A stretch of 9,220 nucleotides of DNA from an uncultured Collinsella sp. (GCA_900541035.1 UQIN01000035.1:1-9220), one strand, 5' to 3'; positions 1-6,575 are shown, numbered from the stretch's first letter. Numbers and translations: made by a program. The notes: a model not told the origin generated them from the sequence alone.

Positions 1-203
1 GAGACGGCGGTCGACGAAACTGGAGAGGAGGTATTACGAGCTCCTGTGCGAATTGGAGAGAACGCTCCCGCAAACTGCCTCTTGACAACTTATAGGAGCG
101 TCGGTTTTGTTTTTGGGATTTTCCGTATGGTGGGAGGTTCGCTATCCAGCCCCGTAATCCGGCATAGTTTTGTTCGTGGCAGCCCAACCGCGCGTTCACG
201 CGC
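1..203. other. left-edge region without a supported gene
   Basis: No gene can be supported here. One plus-strand frame is open from the window edge to a TGA at 83-85 (tail reading ...YYELLCELERTLPQTAS) and could be the last residues of a gene converging on the hydrogenase operon, but 27 codons are too few to judge. A 7-bp inverted repeat (ACGCTCC at 62-68, GGAGCGT at 95-101) is followed by a T-rich stretch at 105-115, which would suit a weak plus-strand terminator for such a gene. The loop is 26 nt and the T-run begins 3 nt after the stem, so this is weak. A longer open frame through 315 runs across the 204-237 hairpin and into echF and is probably chance. Confidence 0.3.
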
Positions 204-237
204 GGGGCCGGTGGGGCATTTTTGCCCCACCGGCCCC
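204..237 (-). terminator. stem-loop downstream of echF, probable operon terminator
   Basis: A perfect 15-bp stem (arms 204-218 and 223-237) with a 4-nt loop begins 10 bp beyond the echF stop codon. The stem is almost all G/C, apart from two A-T pairs. Neither strand has a clear U-tract after the stem, so it is not a textbook intrinsic terminator. It could stop RNA polymerase on its own, protect the 3' end of the ech mRNA, or act with Rho. The position right after the last gene of the operon is the main support. Confidence 0.6.
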
Positions 238-247
238 TATTCCAGCT

Positions 248-589
248 CTATTCCGGTTTGGTTTCTACCGTGGGAACCTTGTCCGCTGCAACTGGGGTGC
301 GCGCGGTGTCCATAGTCAGGCAGTGCTTGGGGCAGCTTTCGATGCACTCACCGCACACCACGCAGGCATACGGGTCAATCGACCACATTCCGCCCTTGCG
401 ATCGACCGCAAGTGCACCCGCCGGGCAACGGCGCGCGCACATGCCGCAGCAGATGCACACGTCCATATCGTTGACGATATGCCCGCGCAGGCGCTCGGGT
501 GCCGCGAGCTTCTCCTGCGGATAGCACACCGTTACCGGCTGCTTGACCATAGAACCCAAGGCCGTCTTGGCAAATGTCAGCAAACTCAT
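248..589 (-). CDS. echF: Ech hydrogenase ferredoxin-like subunit EchF (2x[4Fe-4S])
   Basis: A 113-residue polyferredoxin subunit of the NuoI/HycF/EchF type. It should carry electrons between soluble ferredoxin and the hydrogenase small subunit on the cytoplasmic face of the complex. Two classical [4Fe-4S] motifs are visible: C45-x2-C48-x2-C51-x3-C55-P and C76-x2-C79-x2-C82-x3-C86-P. C47 and C90 are additional cysteines next to the motifs. The N-terminal 35 residues are mildly amphipathic, as in NuoI relatives that lie against the membrane arm, and the tail after residue 95 is short and non-conserved. The ATG lies 7 nt past the echE stop. A GGTAGG-like ribosome-binding site overlaps the end of echE, which suggests coupled translation. 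It is the last gene of the operon and is followed by the hairpin at 204-237. Assignment as EchF rather than HycF rests on operon order. Confidence 0.92.
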   Translation of the reverse strand: MSLLTFAKTALGSMVKQPVTVCYPQEKLAAPERLRGHIVNDMDVCICCGMCARRCPAGALAVDRKGGMWSIDPYACVVCGECIESCPKHCLTMDTARTPVAADKVPTVETKPE

Positions 590-596
590 GCCGCGC

Positions 597-1685
597 CTAC
601 CTTTCCGTGCAGCTAATACAGGGGTCGGTGGTCAGGATAATCATGGGCACGTTGGCAAGGAGCACGCCCTGCAGTGCATGCGTCAGACCCGCCAGGTTTT
701 GCGACGTCGGCGTGCGCACGCGGAAACGGTCCAGGTTCTTGGTGCCGTTGCCGCGCACATAGTAATACGCCTCGCCGCGCGGTTGCTCAATCACAACCTC
801 GCCACGCGCGCCGTCGGCCGGCGTGAGCTTGGTGCGCCCGCCGATACCGTCGTGCGGAATCTTGCCCGCAAGCTCCTTGATGATGTCCATGGCCTGCGTG
901 ACCTCGGCACAACGCACCTGGCAGCGGGCATAGCAATCGCCATCGGTAGCAACGATGGGCTCAAATGCAGCCAAGTCCGCATAGGCACCGTCGCCAAACA
1001 TGCGCACGTCGTAGTCCACGCCCGAAGCGCGCCCAAACGGGCCGACCATCGAAAGCCCCAGCGCATCCTTCTTGCTGATCACGCCCACGCCATGCAGGCG
1101 CTCGCCGCAGCTGTTGTCGTCCAAAAACGTATGCACCAGGGCCTCGTAGTCAGGACGCATGGCATCGAGCGTCTGGACAATGCCCGCCAGCTCGGAGTCC
1201 TCGATATCGTGCCTAAGACCGCCGATCTCGTTAATCGACAGAATCACGCGCCCGCCGCAAGTGCTCTCAAAGATCTTGAGAATCTGCTCGCGCAGGGTCC
1301 ACGAACGATAGAACAACGCCTCAAAACCAAAGGCGTCGGCGAGCAGGCCCAGCCACAGCAGATGCGAGTGGATGCGCGAAAGCTCGTGCAAAATGGTGCG
1401 GATATACTGCACGCGGCCGGGCACCTCGATGTCGAGCATGCGCTCGCAGGCGCTGGCATAGCCGCAGCTGTGGCCCACGGCGCAAATGCCGCAGATGCGC
1501 TCGGCGATGTAGCCAAACTGGTGCATATCGCGCTTTTCGGTGAGCTTCTCGAGTCCGCGGTGCACAAAGCCGATCTGCGGAATTGCCTCGAGAACGCGGT
1601 CGTCCTCAATCACCAGGTCCAGATGAAGCGGCTCGGGCAGCACCGGGTGCTGCGGGCCAAACGGAATAACGGAGCGATGTGCCAT
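597..1685 (-). CDS. echE: Ech-type [NiFe] hydrogenase large (catalytic) subunit EchE
   Basis: A 362-residue NuoD/HycE-family catalytic subunit that holds the NiFe active site and carries out reversible proton reduction to H2. The N-terminal motif ERICGICAVGH gives Ni ligands C65 and C68 with H72. The C-terminal motif DPCISCTER gives C356 and C359. Both CxxC pairs are present, so this is a hydrogenase and not a complex I NuoD, which lacks them. The N-terminal block FGPQHPVLPEP (9-19) and the VHRGLEKL block (41-48) are typical of group 4 enzymes. The protein ends directly at the final Arg of the second motif, so there is no C-terminal extension for a maturation endopeptidase, as known for EchE and CooH. 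The ATG is 5 nt after the echD stop with AAAGGAGG about 9 nt upstream. The NiFe(CN)2CO cofactor would need hyp genes located elsewhere. Confidence 0.95.
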   Translation of the reverse strand: MAHRSVIPFGPQHPVLPEPLHLDLVIEDDRVLEAIPQIGFVHRGLEKLTEKRDMHQFGYIAERICGICAVGHSCGYASACERMLDIEVPGRVQYIRTILHELSRIHSHLLWLGLLADAFGFEALFYRSWTLREQILKIFESTCGGRVILSINEIGGLRHDIEDSELAGIVQTLDAMRPDYEALVHTFLDDNSCGERLHGVGVISKKDALGLSMVGPFGRASGVDYDVRMFGDGAYADLAAFEPIVATDGDCYARCQVRCAEVTQAMDIIKELAGKIPHDGIGGRTKLTPADGARGEVVIEQPRGEAYYYVRGNGTKNLDRFRVRTPTSQNLAGLTHALQGVLLANVPMIILTTDPCISCTER

Positions 1686-1690
1686 GGACC

Positions 1691-2410
1691 TTACGCCTCC
1701 TTTTTCTGCTTGTCGCGGGCGACCTTGGCGGCAAGCGCCGCGCGGACCTTGGCCGCTTTCTCGGGATCCATGGCGGCGAGCTTTGCCTCCATCTCAGCGG
1801 CCTTGAGCGCGGCCTTCGCAGCAGTTTCATCGTGCTGAGCATCGGAGCCGGCAGCCGCAGCGGACTGGGCGCTCGCCGCAGCCGAAGCATCGCCGGCACT
1901 CGCAGCGCTCTCCCCTGCAGCAGCCGCAGCCGCGGCGGCCTTCTCGGCCGCGGCCTTGCGCGCCTTTGCCTCGGCAGCCGCGCGGACCTTCATGGCCTTC
2001 TCACGCGCAGCCTTCACCTCGGGCGTGATAACGCTCATGGGTTCGGCCGTCGAGACCTGGTAGAAAAAGCCGTTAAAGTCGACCTGCATATCGGTGATGA
2101 CAAGGCCAAACAGGTCGTGCGCCTCGTTCTCGAACGGGAACACCGCCGGATAGTACGAGCTGATGGACGGGATCTCCTGGTACTGGTCGATACCCTCGGC
2201 CACCAGATTCTCAATCGCATAGCTGCCGTCCTGCGCGATCTGTTCCTGAGCGGCGCGAACGTTGATAAACGTATAGACCAGGCGATACGTGCCGTCGTCT
2301 ACACAGCGCTCGGCGTGCATCTGCACAAAGCGCGCGCCGGCGCCCTTGAGCGCCTGGACATGCGACAGCAGCGCATCGAGCTCGACGGTGGTATAGATTG
2401 CCTTTTGCAT
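1691..2410 (-). CDS. echD: Ech hydrogenase NuoC-like subunit EchD with alanine-rich tail
   Basis: A 239-residue protein with two unlike halves. Residues 1-125 are a 30-kDa/NuoC-like domain that packs against the large subunit. The diagnostic segment YYPAVFPFENEAHDLFGLVI (86-105) contains the conserved E-x-E-x-x-D-L-F-G pattern. Residues 130-239 are a low-complexity extension, mostly Ala with Lys, Arg and Glu, including an eight-Ala run at 158-165. It is predicted helical or disordered, with a basic end (ARDKQKKEA). EchD and HycE-N homologues are usually near 110-180 residues, so the tail is an accretion. The start is well fixed: the ATG overlaps the echC stop (TAATG), with AAGGAGG 9 nt upstream. 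The tail has no recognisable function; a coiled-coil or interaction role is possible. The domain assignment is firm. Confidence 0.9.
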   Translation of the reverse strand: MQKAIYTTVELDALLSHVQALKGAGARFVQMHAERCVDDGTYRLVYTFINVRAAQEQIAQDGSYAIENLVAEGIDQYQEIPSISSYYPAVFPFENEAHDLFGLVITDMQVDFNGFFYQVSTAEPMSVITPEVKAAREKAMKVRAAAEAKARKAAAEKAAAAAAAAGESAASAGDASAAASAQSAAAAGSDAQHDETAAKAALKAAEMEAKLAAMDPEKAAKVRAALAAKVARDKQKKEA

Positions 2411-3003
2411 TACTCGGCCTCCTTTGCAGCGGCGGCAGCGGCGGGCGCGCCGTCAGCCGCGGGCGTATCACCGGCACCGGCCCCGGCGCCCGCAGCGGCC
2501 ACAAACCCGTCTTCGCCCAGTTCAACGCCACCGTCCCAGGTAGCGGCACCGCCCACGGTGAGCGGATCGCCACCGGCGCGCATCACGGCCTCCTTCTGGT
2601 CCAGGATGCCGCACGCCTCCACGATGGCATCGATCACGGCCTCGGGGCGAATGGCGCACCCGGGCGCGTACACGTCCACGGGAATCGCGCGGTCCACGCC
2701 GCCAATCACGTTATAGGCATCGCGGAATACGCCGCCCGAACACGCGCAGATGCCGCAGGCCACCACGCACTTGGGCTCGAGCATCTGGTTGTAAATCTGA
2801 CGCACGACGGGCAGATTCTGCGCGTTGACCGAACCCGTCACCAAAAAGATGTCCGCATGCTTGGGGTTGCCGGTGTTGACCACGCCAAAGCGCTCCGCAT
2901 CGAACAGTGGCGTGAGCGAGGCCAGCACCTCGATATCGCATCCGTTGCAGCTCGAGCCGTCGTAATGAATAACCCACGGCGAGCGCGACATTTTATGATC
3001 CAT
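2410..3003 (-). CDS. echC: Ech [NiFe] hydrogenase small subunit EchC (NuoB-like)
   Basis: A 197-residue NuoB/HycG-type electron-transfer subunit that carries the proximal [4Fe-4S] cluster next to the NiFe centre. Likely ligands are C19 and C22 (SSCNGCDIE), C86 (in CGICACSGG) and C116 (APGC), the usual spacing for complex I/group 4 small subunits. Residues 10-135 form the conserved core. After about 165 the protein becomes an Ala/Gly-rich tail (AAAGAGAGAG, then a run of seven Ala near the end) that is absent from short family members and parallels the tail of EchD. The start at 3003 is supported by TAGGAGG 8 nt upstream, which overlaps the stop of the preceding gene. An in-frame ATG four codons later is possible but less well placed. 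The stop overlaps the echD start by one base. Confidence 0.93.
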   Translation of the reverse strand: MDHKMSRSPWVIHYDGSSCNGCDIEVLASLTPLFDAERFGVVNTGNPKHADIFLVTGSVNAQNLPVVRQIYNQMLEPKCVVACGICACSGGVFRDAYNVIGGVDRAIPVDVYAPGCAIRPEAVIDAIVEACGILDQKEAVMRAGGDPLTVGGAATWDGGVELGEDGFVAAAGAGAGAGDTPAADGAPAAAAAAKEAE

Positions 3004-3015
3004 GGATGCCGCCTC

Positions 3016-5898
3016 CTAAATAAATACGTCGACGAGGATGGGCATAAGGTTGAGCAGGCCAAACACCAGCGCCACGCCCCATCCGAGCTTAAAGCAGCTG
3101 CGCCAGGTGCTGCGTGCGAAGGTGTTGTCGATCAGCACCTCAACAAAGTACGTCGCGACCATCACGACCAGGGCAACCACCCAGCTCACCGGGTTGTCCC
3201 AAACAAAGAACATGCCCACCCACATCAAAAACAGCACGGTCTCGCACCAGTGCATAAGGGTCATCTTGGCCAGCGTGCCGCCGCTCATCTCGGTGGCGAC
3301 GCCCTGGACGATCTCCTGATGCGCGTGATGCGAGTACGAAAGATCGAACGGCGACTTGCGCAGCTTGATGGTAAGCACCGCGAGCAGTGCGAGGAAAATG
3401 GGCGCGCTGTACACGATGATGGGGGCCGACTGCCCCGTCACGGCGATGGAATCGAAGCTATCGGTGGCAAGGTACAGGCCCACGCTCATCAGCAGAACAG
3501 CGGGCTCGTAACTCATGACCTGCAGCAGCTCGCGGTCGGCGCCGACCTGAGCAAACGGGCTTTGCGTCGAGGCGGACGCCAGCACCACAAAGATCGCGGC
3601 GAGCGTCACCATAAAAGCGCACAGCAGCGTGTTGGAGCCCGACACAAAGATGCCGCCGCCCACGACGGTAAAGATGAGCGCGCACGCCATATAGGTATCG
3701 TCCATGGTGTTTACGCTGGCAGGGGCCTTGCGCAGGAGCTTGGCCACATCGTAGAAGGGCTGCAGCAAGCGCGGGCCCACGCGGCCCTGCATGCGAGCCG
3801 AAAGCTTACGGTCAAGACCGTCAATCAGGCCGCCCACAAGCGGCGCCAGCAAGGCAAACGCCACGGTGCCAATAAATATGCCCACGACGCCCGAACCTTC
3901 GAAATACTTGCCGCGCAGCACCGAGGGCGCACTCATGGCAAGTCGCTCGGGCCCAATCCACGCGCAACACAGCAGCGCAAACAAGATAATGCTGCAGCAC
4001 ACGACGCTACCCGCGGGGCCAATACGCTTCTCGCCAAGGGCGTCCTCCGAGTACCAATTGCGCTTTTCGGCCTTTACCTCGTGCCCCATCGAGCCGCGGA
4101 AATGGCGGTAATTGTCGGTTCCCACGCCCGAAAGATATACGTTTACGTGCGGTTTATTGCTCACGCGGAATGAAGTCAGCAGCACCACGGCGATAAACGC
4201 CACGATAACCACCATCAGATACATGGCATCCTTGCCAATAACGTACGGCACGCGGCCAAACACCATGGCCAAGTAAGGCGACACCAGACCGCTCGAGATA
4301 ACCGGAAACGCCACGCAGCACAGAATCAGCAGCGCGGCGATGGTGTTGAGGGCCATCCATTCGGTCTTATGAACATTGACCTCAACGTTTTGAGCCGTGG
4401 GGTCGACGCCCGAAAGCTTGGCAAGCCACTTGCCCCAGAAGAAGAACGTCGCGGCCGAGCCAAAGGCCAGCACCATGATCATGAGCACGTTGCCGGTCTG
4501 CGCAAACGCCACCAGGGCGCCCCACTTGGACACGAGCATGCCAAACGGCGCCACGAACATGCCCATGATGCCCAGCATCATCAGGCGCGTCAGGTGCGGC
4601 ATGCGGCTGAACATACCGTCCATGTCCTCGATATTGCGGCTGCCGATATGATGCTCGGCCGTGCCCACGCACAGGAACAGCAGCGACTTGGCTACCGTGT
4701 GGAACAGGATTAGGAAGATGGCCGCCCATACGGCCTCGGGCGCGCCGACGCCCAAGCAGGCACTGATGAGGCCCAAGTTGGAAATGGTGGAGTACGCGAG
4801 CACGCGTTTGGCGTTGCTCTGCGAAATGGCCATGAGGGCAGCGAGCAAAAACGTGATGGCACCCACACTTGTGACCATAAAACCGGTCACGGGATAGATG
4901 GCATAGAGCGGGCTCAGCTTGACCATCAGGAACACGCCGGCCTTGACCATGGTGGACGAGTGCAGCAGGGCGCTCGTGGGCGTGGGGGCAACCATGGCAC
5001 CCAACAGCCACGTGTGGAACGGCATCTGTGCGGCCTTGGTGAGTGCGGCGAGCGACAGCAGGATGACCGGCATCACCAGCAGCGCGGATTGCGCGGTTCC
5101 GGCGCCGGAAAGCTCGATCATGCCCGAGATGGTCAGCGGCATGCCGTTGACGTGCAGGAACATAAGGCCCGCCAAAAACGCGATGCCGCCCAGCATGTTG
5201 AGGATGATCTGGGTAAAGGCGTTTTTGATGGCCTCGGGCGTGCGCGTATAACCAATCATAAGGAACGAGCACACGGTGGTGATTTCCCAGCCGCAGAACA
5301 GCCACTCCAGGTTGTCGCTCGTCACGATGACGAACATGGCCGAGAGGAACAGGAACATAAGCGCCAGGAACTGCGGGCGTCGGTCGGGCGCGGTCTGCCC
5401 GCGCAGCGCAGCCTCGTGCTCGTCATGGGCCTGGAAGTCCTTCATATAACCCAAGGCATACACGCAGATCAGGCTGCCGACAATGCCGACGGCGAGCACC
5501 ATGATCACACTCATGTAGTCTAGGTAGAGCGGCGTCGCCGTGACGGCTTCGGTCGCGGGCAGCGTCATGGCTGCAAAGGCGAGCGAGCCCACCAGTTGGA
5601 CTATGCCGAGCACCGTGGTGAGCGCGTTCCTATATTTGTACGCGTTGTATAGGATGACGGCGCACAGGATGACGTCGATGACGGAGCTGATGATCGAGAG
5701 CACATGCGAGGTACCGGGGGCAACCTCAAAGCTCTGCGGACCCGTGCCAAAAAACATGACGGCGACTACAACCGTCACCGCCATAATAATGCCGGAACCT
5801 ATGAGCCCCACCGCATCGCGGGCGCGGTCACCGCGCGCGAGCAGCATGCTCAGCGCCGGTACCAGCGGAAACAGGGTAAGGAAATACAGTAGCGTCAT
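3016..5898 (-). CDS. echAB: EchA-EchB fusion: NuoL-like antiporter module joined to NuoH-like membrane anchor
   Basis: A 960-residue polytopic membrane protein that merges two subunits normally made separately. Residues 1 to about 625 are a NuoL/HyfB/EchA-type ion-translocating module: conserved W204-E205, K288, H295, the AMVAPTPTSALLHSSTMVKAG block (301-321), and SNAKRVLAYSTISNLGLI (361-378). Residues from about 665 to 960 are NuoH/HycD/EchB-like: DRKLSARMQGRVGPRLLQP (696-714), GADRELLQVMSYEP (786-799), and SPFDLSYSHHAHQEIVQG (849-866). A hydrophobic stretch at 629-649 sits between the modules and may be a linking transmembrane helix. I see no internal ATG with a ribosome-binding site at the junction, so it is probably one polypeptide. 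The role is H+ or Na+ pumping and anchoring of the peripheral arm; the ion cannot be told from sequence. It is the first gene of the operon, with GGGGGAG (5906-5912) 7 nt before the ATG. It ends 12 bp before echC. Confidence 0.92.
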   Translation of the reverse strand: MTLLYFLTLFPLVPALSMLLARGDRARDAVGLIGSGIIMAVTVVVAVMFFGTGPQSFEVAPGTSHVLSIISSVIDVILCAVILYNAYKYRNALTTVLGIVQLVGSLAFAAMTLPATEAVTATPLYLDYMSVIMVLAVGIVGSLICVYALGYMKDFQAHDEHEAALRGQTAPDRRPQFLALMFLFLSAMFVIVTSDNLEWLFCGWEITTVCSFLMIGYTRTPEAIKNAFTQIILNMLGGIAFLAGLMFLHVNGMPLTISGMIELSGAGTAQSALLVMPVILLSLAALTKAAQMPFHTWLLGAMVAPTPTSALLHSSTMVKAGVFLMVKLSPLYAIYPVTGFMVTSVGAITFLLAALMAISQSNAKRVLAYSTISNLGLISACLGVGAPEAVWAAIFLILFHTVAKSLLFLCVGTAEHHIGSRNIEDMDGMFSRMPHLTRLMMLGIMGMFVAPFGMLVSKWGALVAFAQTGNVLMIMVLAFGSAATFFFWGKWLAKLSGVDPTAQNVEVNVHKTEWMALNTIAALLILCCVAFPVISSGLVSPYLAMVFGRVPYVIGKDAMYLMVVIVAFIAVVLLTSFRVSNKPHVNVYLSGVGTDNYRHFRGSMGHEVKAEKRNWYSEDALGEKRIGPAGSVVCCSIILFALLCCAWIGPERLAMSAPSVLRGKYFEGSGVVGIFIGTVAFALLAPLVGGLIDGLDRKLSARMQGRVGPRLLQPFYDVAKLLRKAPASVNTMDDTYMACALIFTVVGGGIFVSGSNTLLCAFMVTLAAIFVVLASASTQSPFAQVGADRELLQVMSYEPAVLLMSVGLYLATDSFDSIAVTGQSAPIIVYSAPIFLALLAVLTIKLRKSPFDLSYSHHAHQEIVQGVATEMSGGTLAKMTLMHWCETVLFLMWVGMFFVWDNPVSWVVALVVMVATYFVEVLIDNTFARSTWRSCFKLGWGVALVFGLLNLMPILVDVFI

Positions 5899-6040
5899 AC
5901 CATCACTCCCCCATGCAAAAACGCTGCAATTGTTTAACGTTATAGCTCAATTGAGGAGCAGCGGCGGCAGGTTTTCGGTCAATTGGGGAGTTTTAGGCGT
6001 ACAGGGCAAGGGCGCGTCCGCATTGGAGTAGAGGCGCGGC
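5899..6040 (-). promoter_or_regulatory. probable ech operon promoter region
   Basis: This is the only untranslated space ahead of the five-gene operon, so its promoter should lie here. On the minus strand a TATAAC hexamer (5939-5944) could serve as a -10. No good -35 sits 16-18 bp upstream of it, which would fit a promoter needing an activator. An 8-bp palindrome TAACGTTA (5935-5942) overlaps the putative -10, and three CAATTG hexamers occur at 5927, 5948 and 5980. I see no recognisable FNR, Rex or CRP consensus. The 5' leader would be roughly 35 nt, ending in a strong GGGGGAG ribosome-binding site. Confidence 0.35.
5947..5990. repeat. 12-bp direct repeat upstream of ech operon, putative operator
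   Basis: TCAATTGAGGAG (5947-5958) and TCAATTGGGGAG (5979-5990) match at 11 of 12 positions and are spaced 32 bp apart, close to three helical turns. They lie just upstream of the candidate -10 of the ech promoter in the direction of transcription. Both contain the palindromic core CAATTG. The arrangement is what a same-face activator or repressor pair would use. The binding protein is unknown; the neighbouring HTH protein is one candidate by proximity only. Confidence 0.35.
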
Positions 6041-6043
6041 AAG

Positions 6044-6067
6044 AAAAAATGCGCCCCTGTGGGCGCA
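6044..6067 (-). terminator. intrinsic terminator of the HTH gene
   Basis: On the minus strand a 7-bp perfect stem TGCGCCC / GGGCGCA with loop ACAG is followed directly by six T residues. It starts 13 bp after the stop codon of the HTH gene. This is a textbook Rho-independent terminator and separates the HTH transcript from the ech operon. Confidence 0.85.
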
Positions 6068-6079
6068 CCATCCCGTTTG

Positions 6080-6469
6080 CTATTCCGCCTTTTTAACGCG
6101 CGGCTTATCGACCAGTGCGGCCTCACCGCTCTCGCGGTACTGACGGCACCAAGCCTTGACCGAAGACTCGCTGGGAATTTTGTGCTTGATCATGGCCTCG
6201 CGAACCGTCAAGCCGTTTTCCAGACGGTCCTTGACCACGGCGAGCTTAACTTCGTACGAATAGGTGTGATGATGCGAACCGGCGTTGAGAACGGCGTCGG
6301 CACCGCCCACAGCATACGCGCGGGCCCACTGACGAGCTGTGGCCTGGGGAATGCCAAGCTCCGCGGCGAGGGCGCGATGGCCGACCCCCTCTTGGAGGAT
6401 CTCGACGGCGCGCTGCCTAACCTCGGGCGCATGCGTGCGAGTCCTAGTTGCTTCCGACATACCTGCCAC
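6080..6469 (-). CDS. tandem helix-turn-helix protein, IS3/IS150 OrfA-like
   Basis: A 129-residue (or 126-residue) basic protein with two HTH segments, about 15-60 (RQRAVEILQEGVGHRALAAE followed by an IPQATARQWARAY recognition-helix-like part) and 70-118 (EVKLAVVKDRLENGLTVREA followed by IPSESSVKAWCRQYRESGEA). The arrangement matches the double HTH of IS150-type OrfA/InsJ proteins. OrfA proteins are usually longer and end in a leucine zipper; here the protein stops soon after the second HTH (DKPRVKKAE). No OrfB integrase reading frame with a DDE domain follows; instead a terminator does. It may be a remnant of an insertion sequence or a free-standing DNA-binding regulator derived from one. Two starts are possible: GTG at 6469, with AAGG 7 nt upstream, or ATG at 6460. 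The sequence does not clearly decide between them. Function is inferred only as DNA binding. Confidence 0.75.
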   Translation of the reverse strand: MAGMSEATRTRTHAPEVRQRAVEILQEGVGHRALAAELGIPQATARQWARAYAVGGADAVLNAGSHHHTYSYEVKLAVVKDRLENGLTVREAMIKHKIPSESSVKAWCRQYRESGEAALVDKPRVKKAE

Positions 6470-6510
6470 TTCTTAGCCTTAACCGTTAATCTGCTTTCTT
6501 ACGTGCAAGT

Positions 6511-6539
6511 TAGATAGTAGCATTTTACTGTTTGCTCAA
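6511..6539 (-). promoter_or_regulatory. candidate promoter of the HTH gene
   Basis: On the minus strand TTGAGC (6534-6539) and TATCTA (6511-6516) are separated by 17 bp, about 40-50 bp ahead of the HTH start. The -35 is a reasonable match (four of six) and the -10 is weak (three of six). An overlapping extended -10 (TGC then TACTAT) is also possible. Placement and spacing are the main support. Confidence 0.3.
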
Positions 6540-6575
6540 AGCAGTTAATTAAAATAGACGCGGCGTTATCTGGGC

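Noticed and set aside
46..315. 89-codon plus-strand open frame at the left edge
   Set aside because: Passes through the 204-237 hairpin and into echF, with no recognisable sequence; the frame is open to the window edge, so a partial gene cannot be fully excluded.
597..1685. Complex I (NADH-quinone oxidoreductase) instead of hydrogenase
   Set aside because: Both CxxC nickel-binding pairs are present in the large subunit, and no NuoE/F/G, NuoA/J/K or quinone-type gene set is in the operon.
543..1838. 431-codon plus-strand open frame opposite echE and echD
   Set aside because: Exactly antisense to genes with clear NiFe-hydrogenase motifs; the translation is His/Ala/Arg-rich with no domain, a common artefact of GC-rich codon use.
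2398..4173. 591-codon plus-strand open frame opposite echC and the echAB 3' half
   Set aside because: Antisense to conserved NuoB- and NuoH-like motifs; composition is His/Gln/Arg-rich and not protein-like.
4950..5050. Leu instead of the usual Pro in the NuoL-type H-x-W-L-P motif (HTWLLGAM) of EchAB
   Set aside because: From memory WLLGAMVAPTPTSALLHSSTMVKAG is normal for EchA/CooM-type proteins, so it is a family marker and not a defect.
6080..6469. Complete insertion sequence around the HTH gene
   Set aside because: No OrfB integrase, no matching terminal inverted repeats found by eye on both sides, and a normal terminator directly follows.
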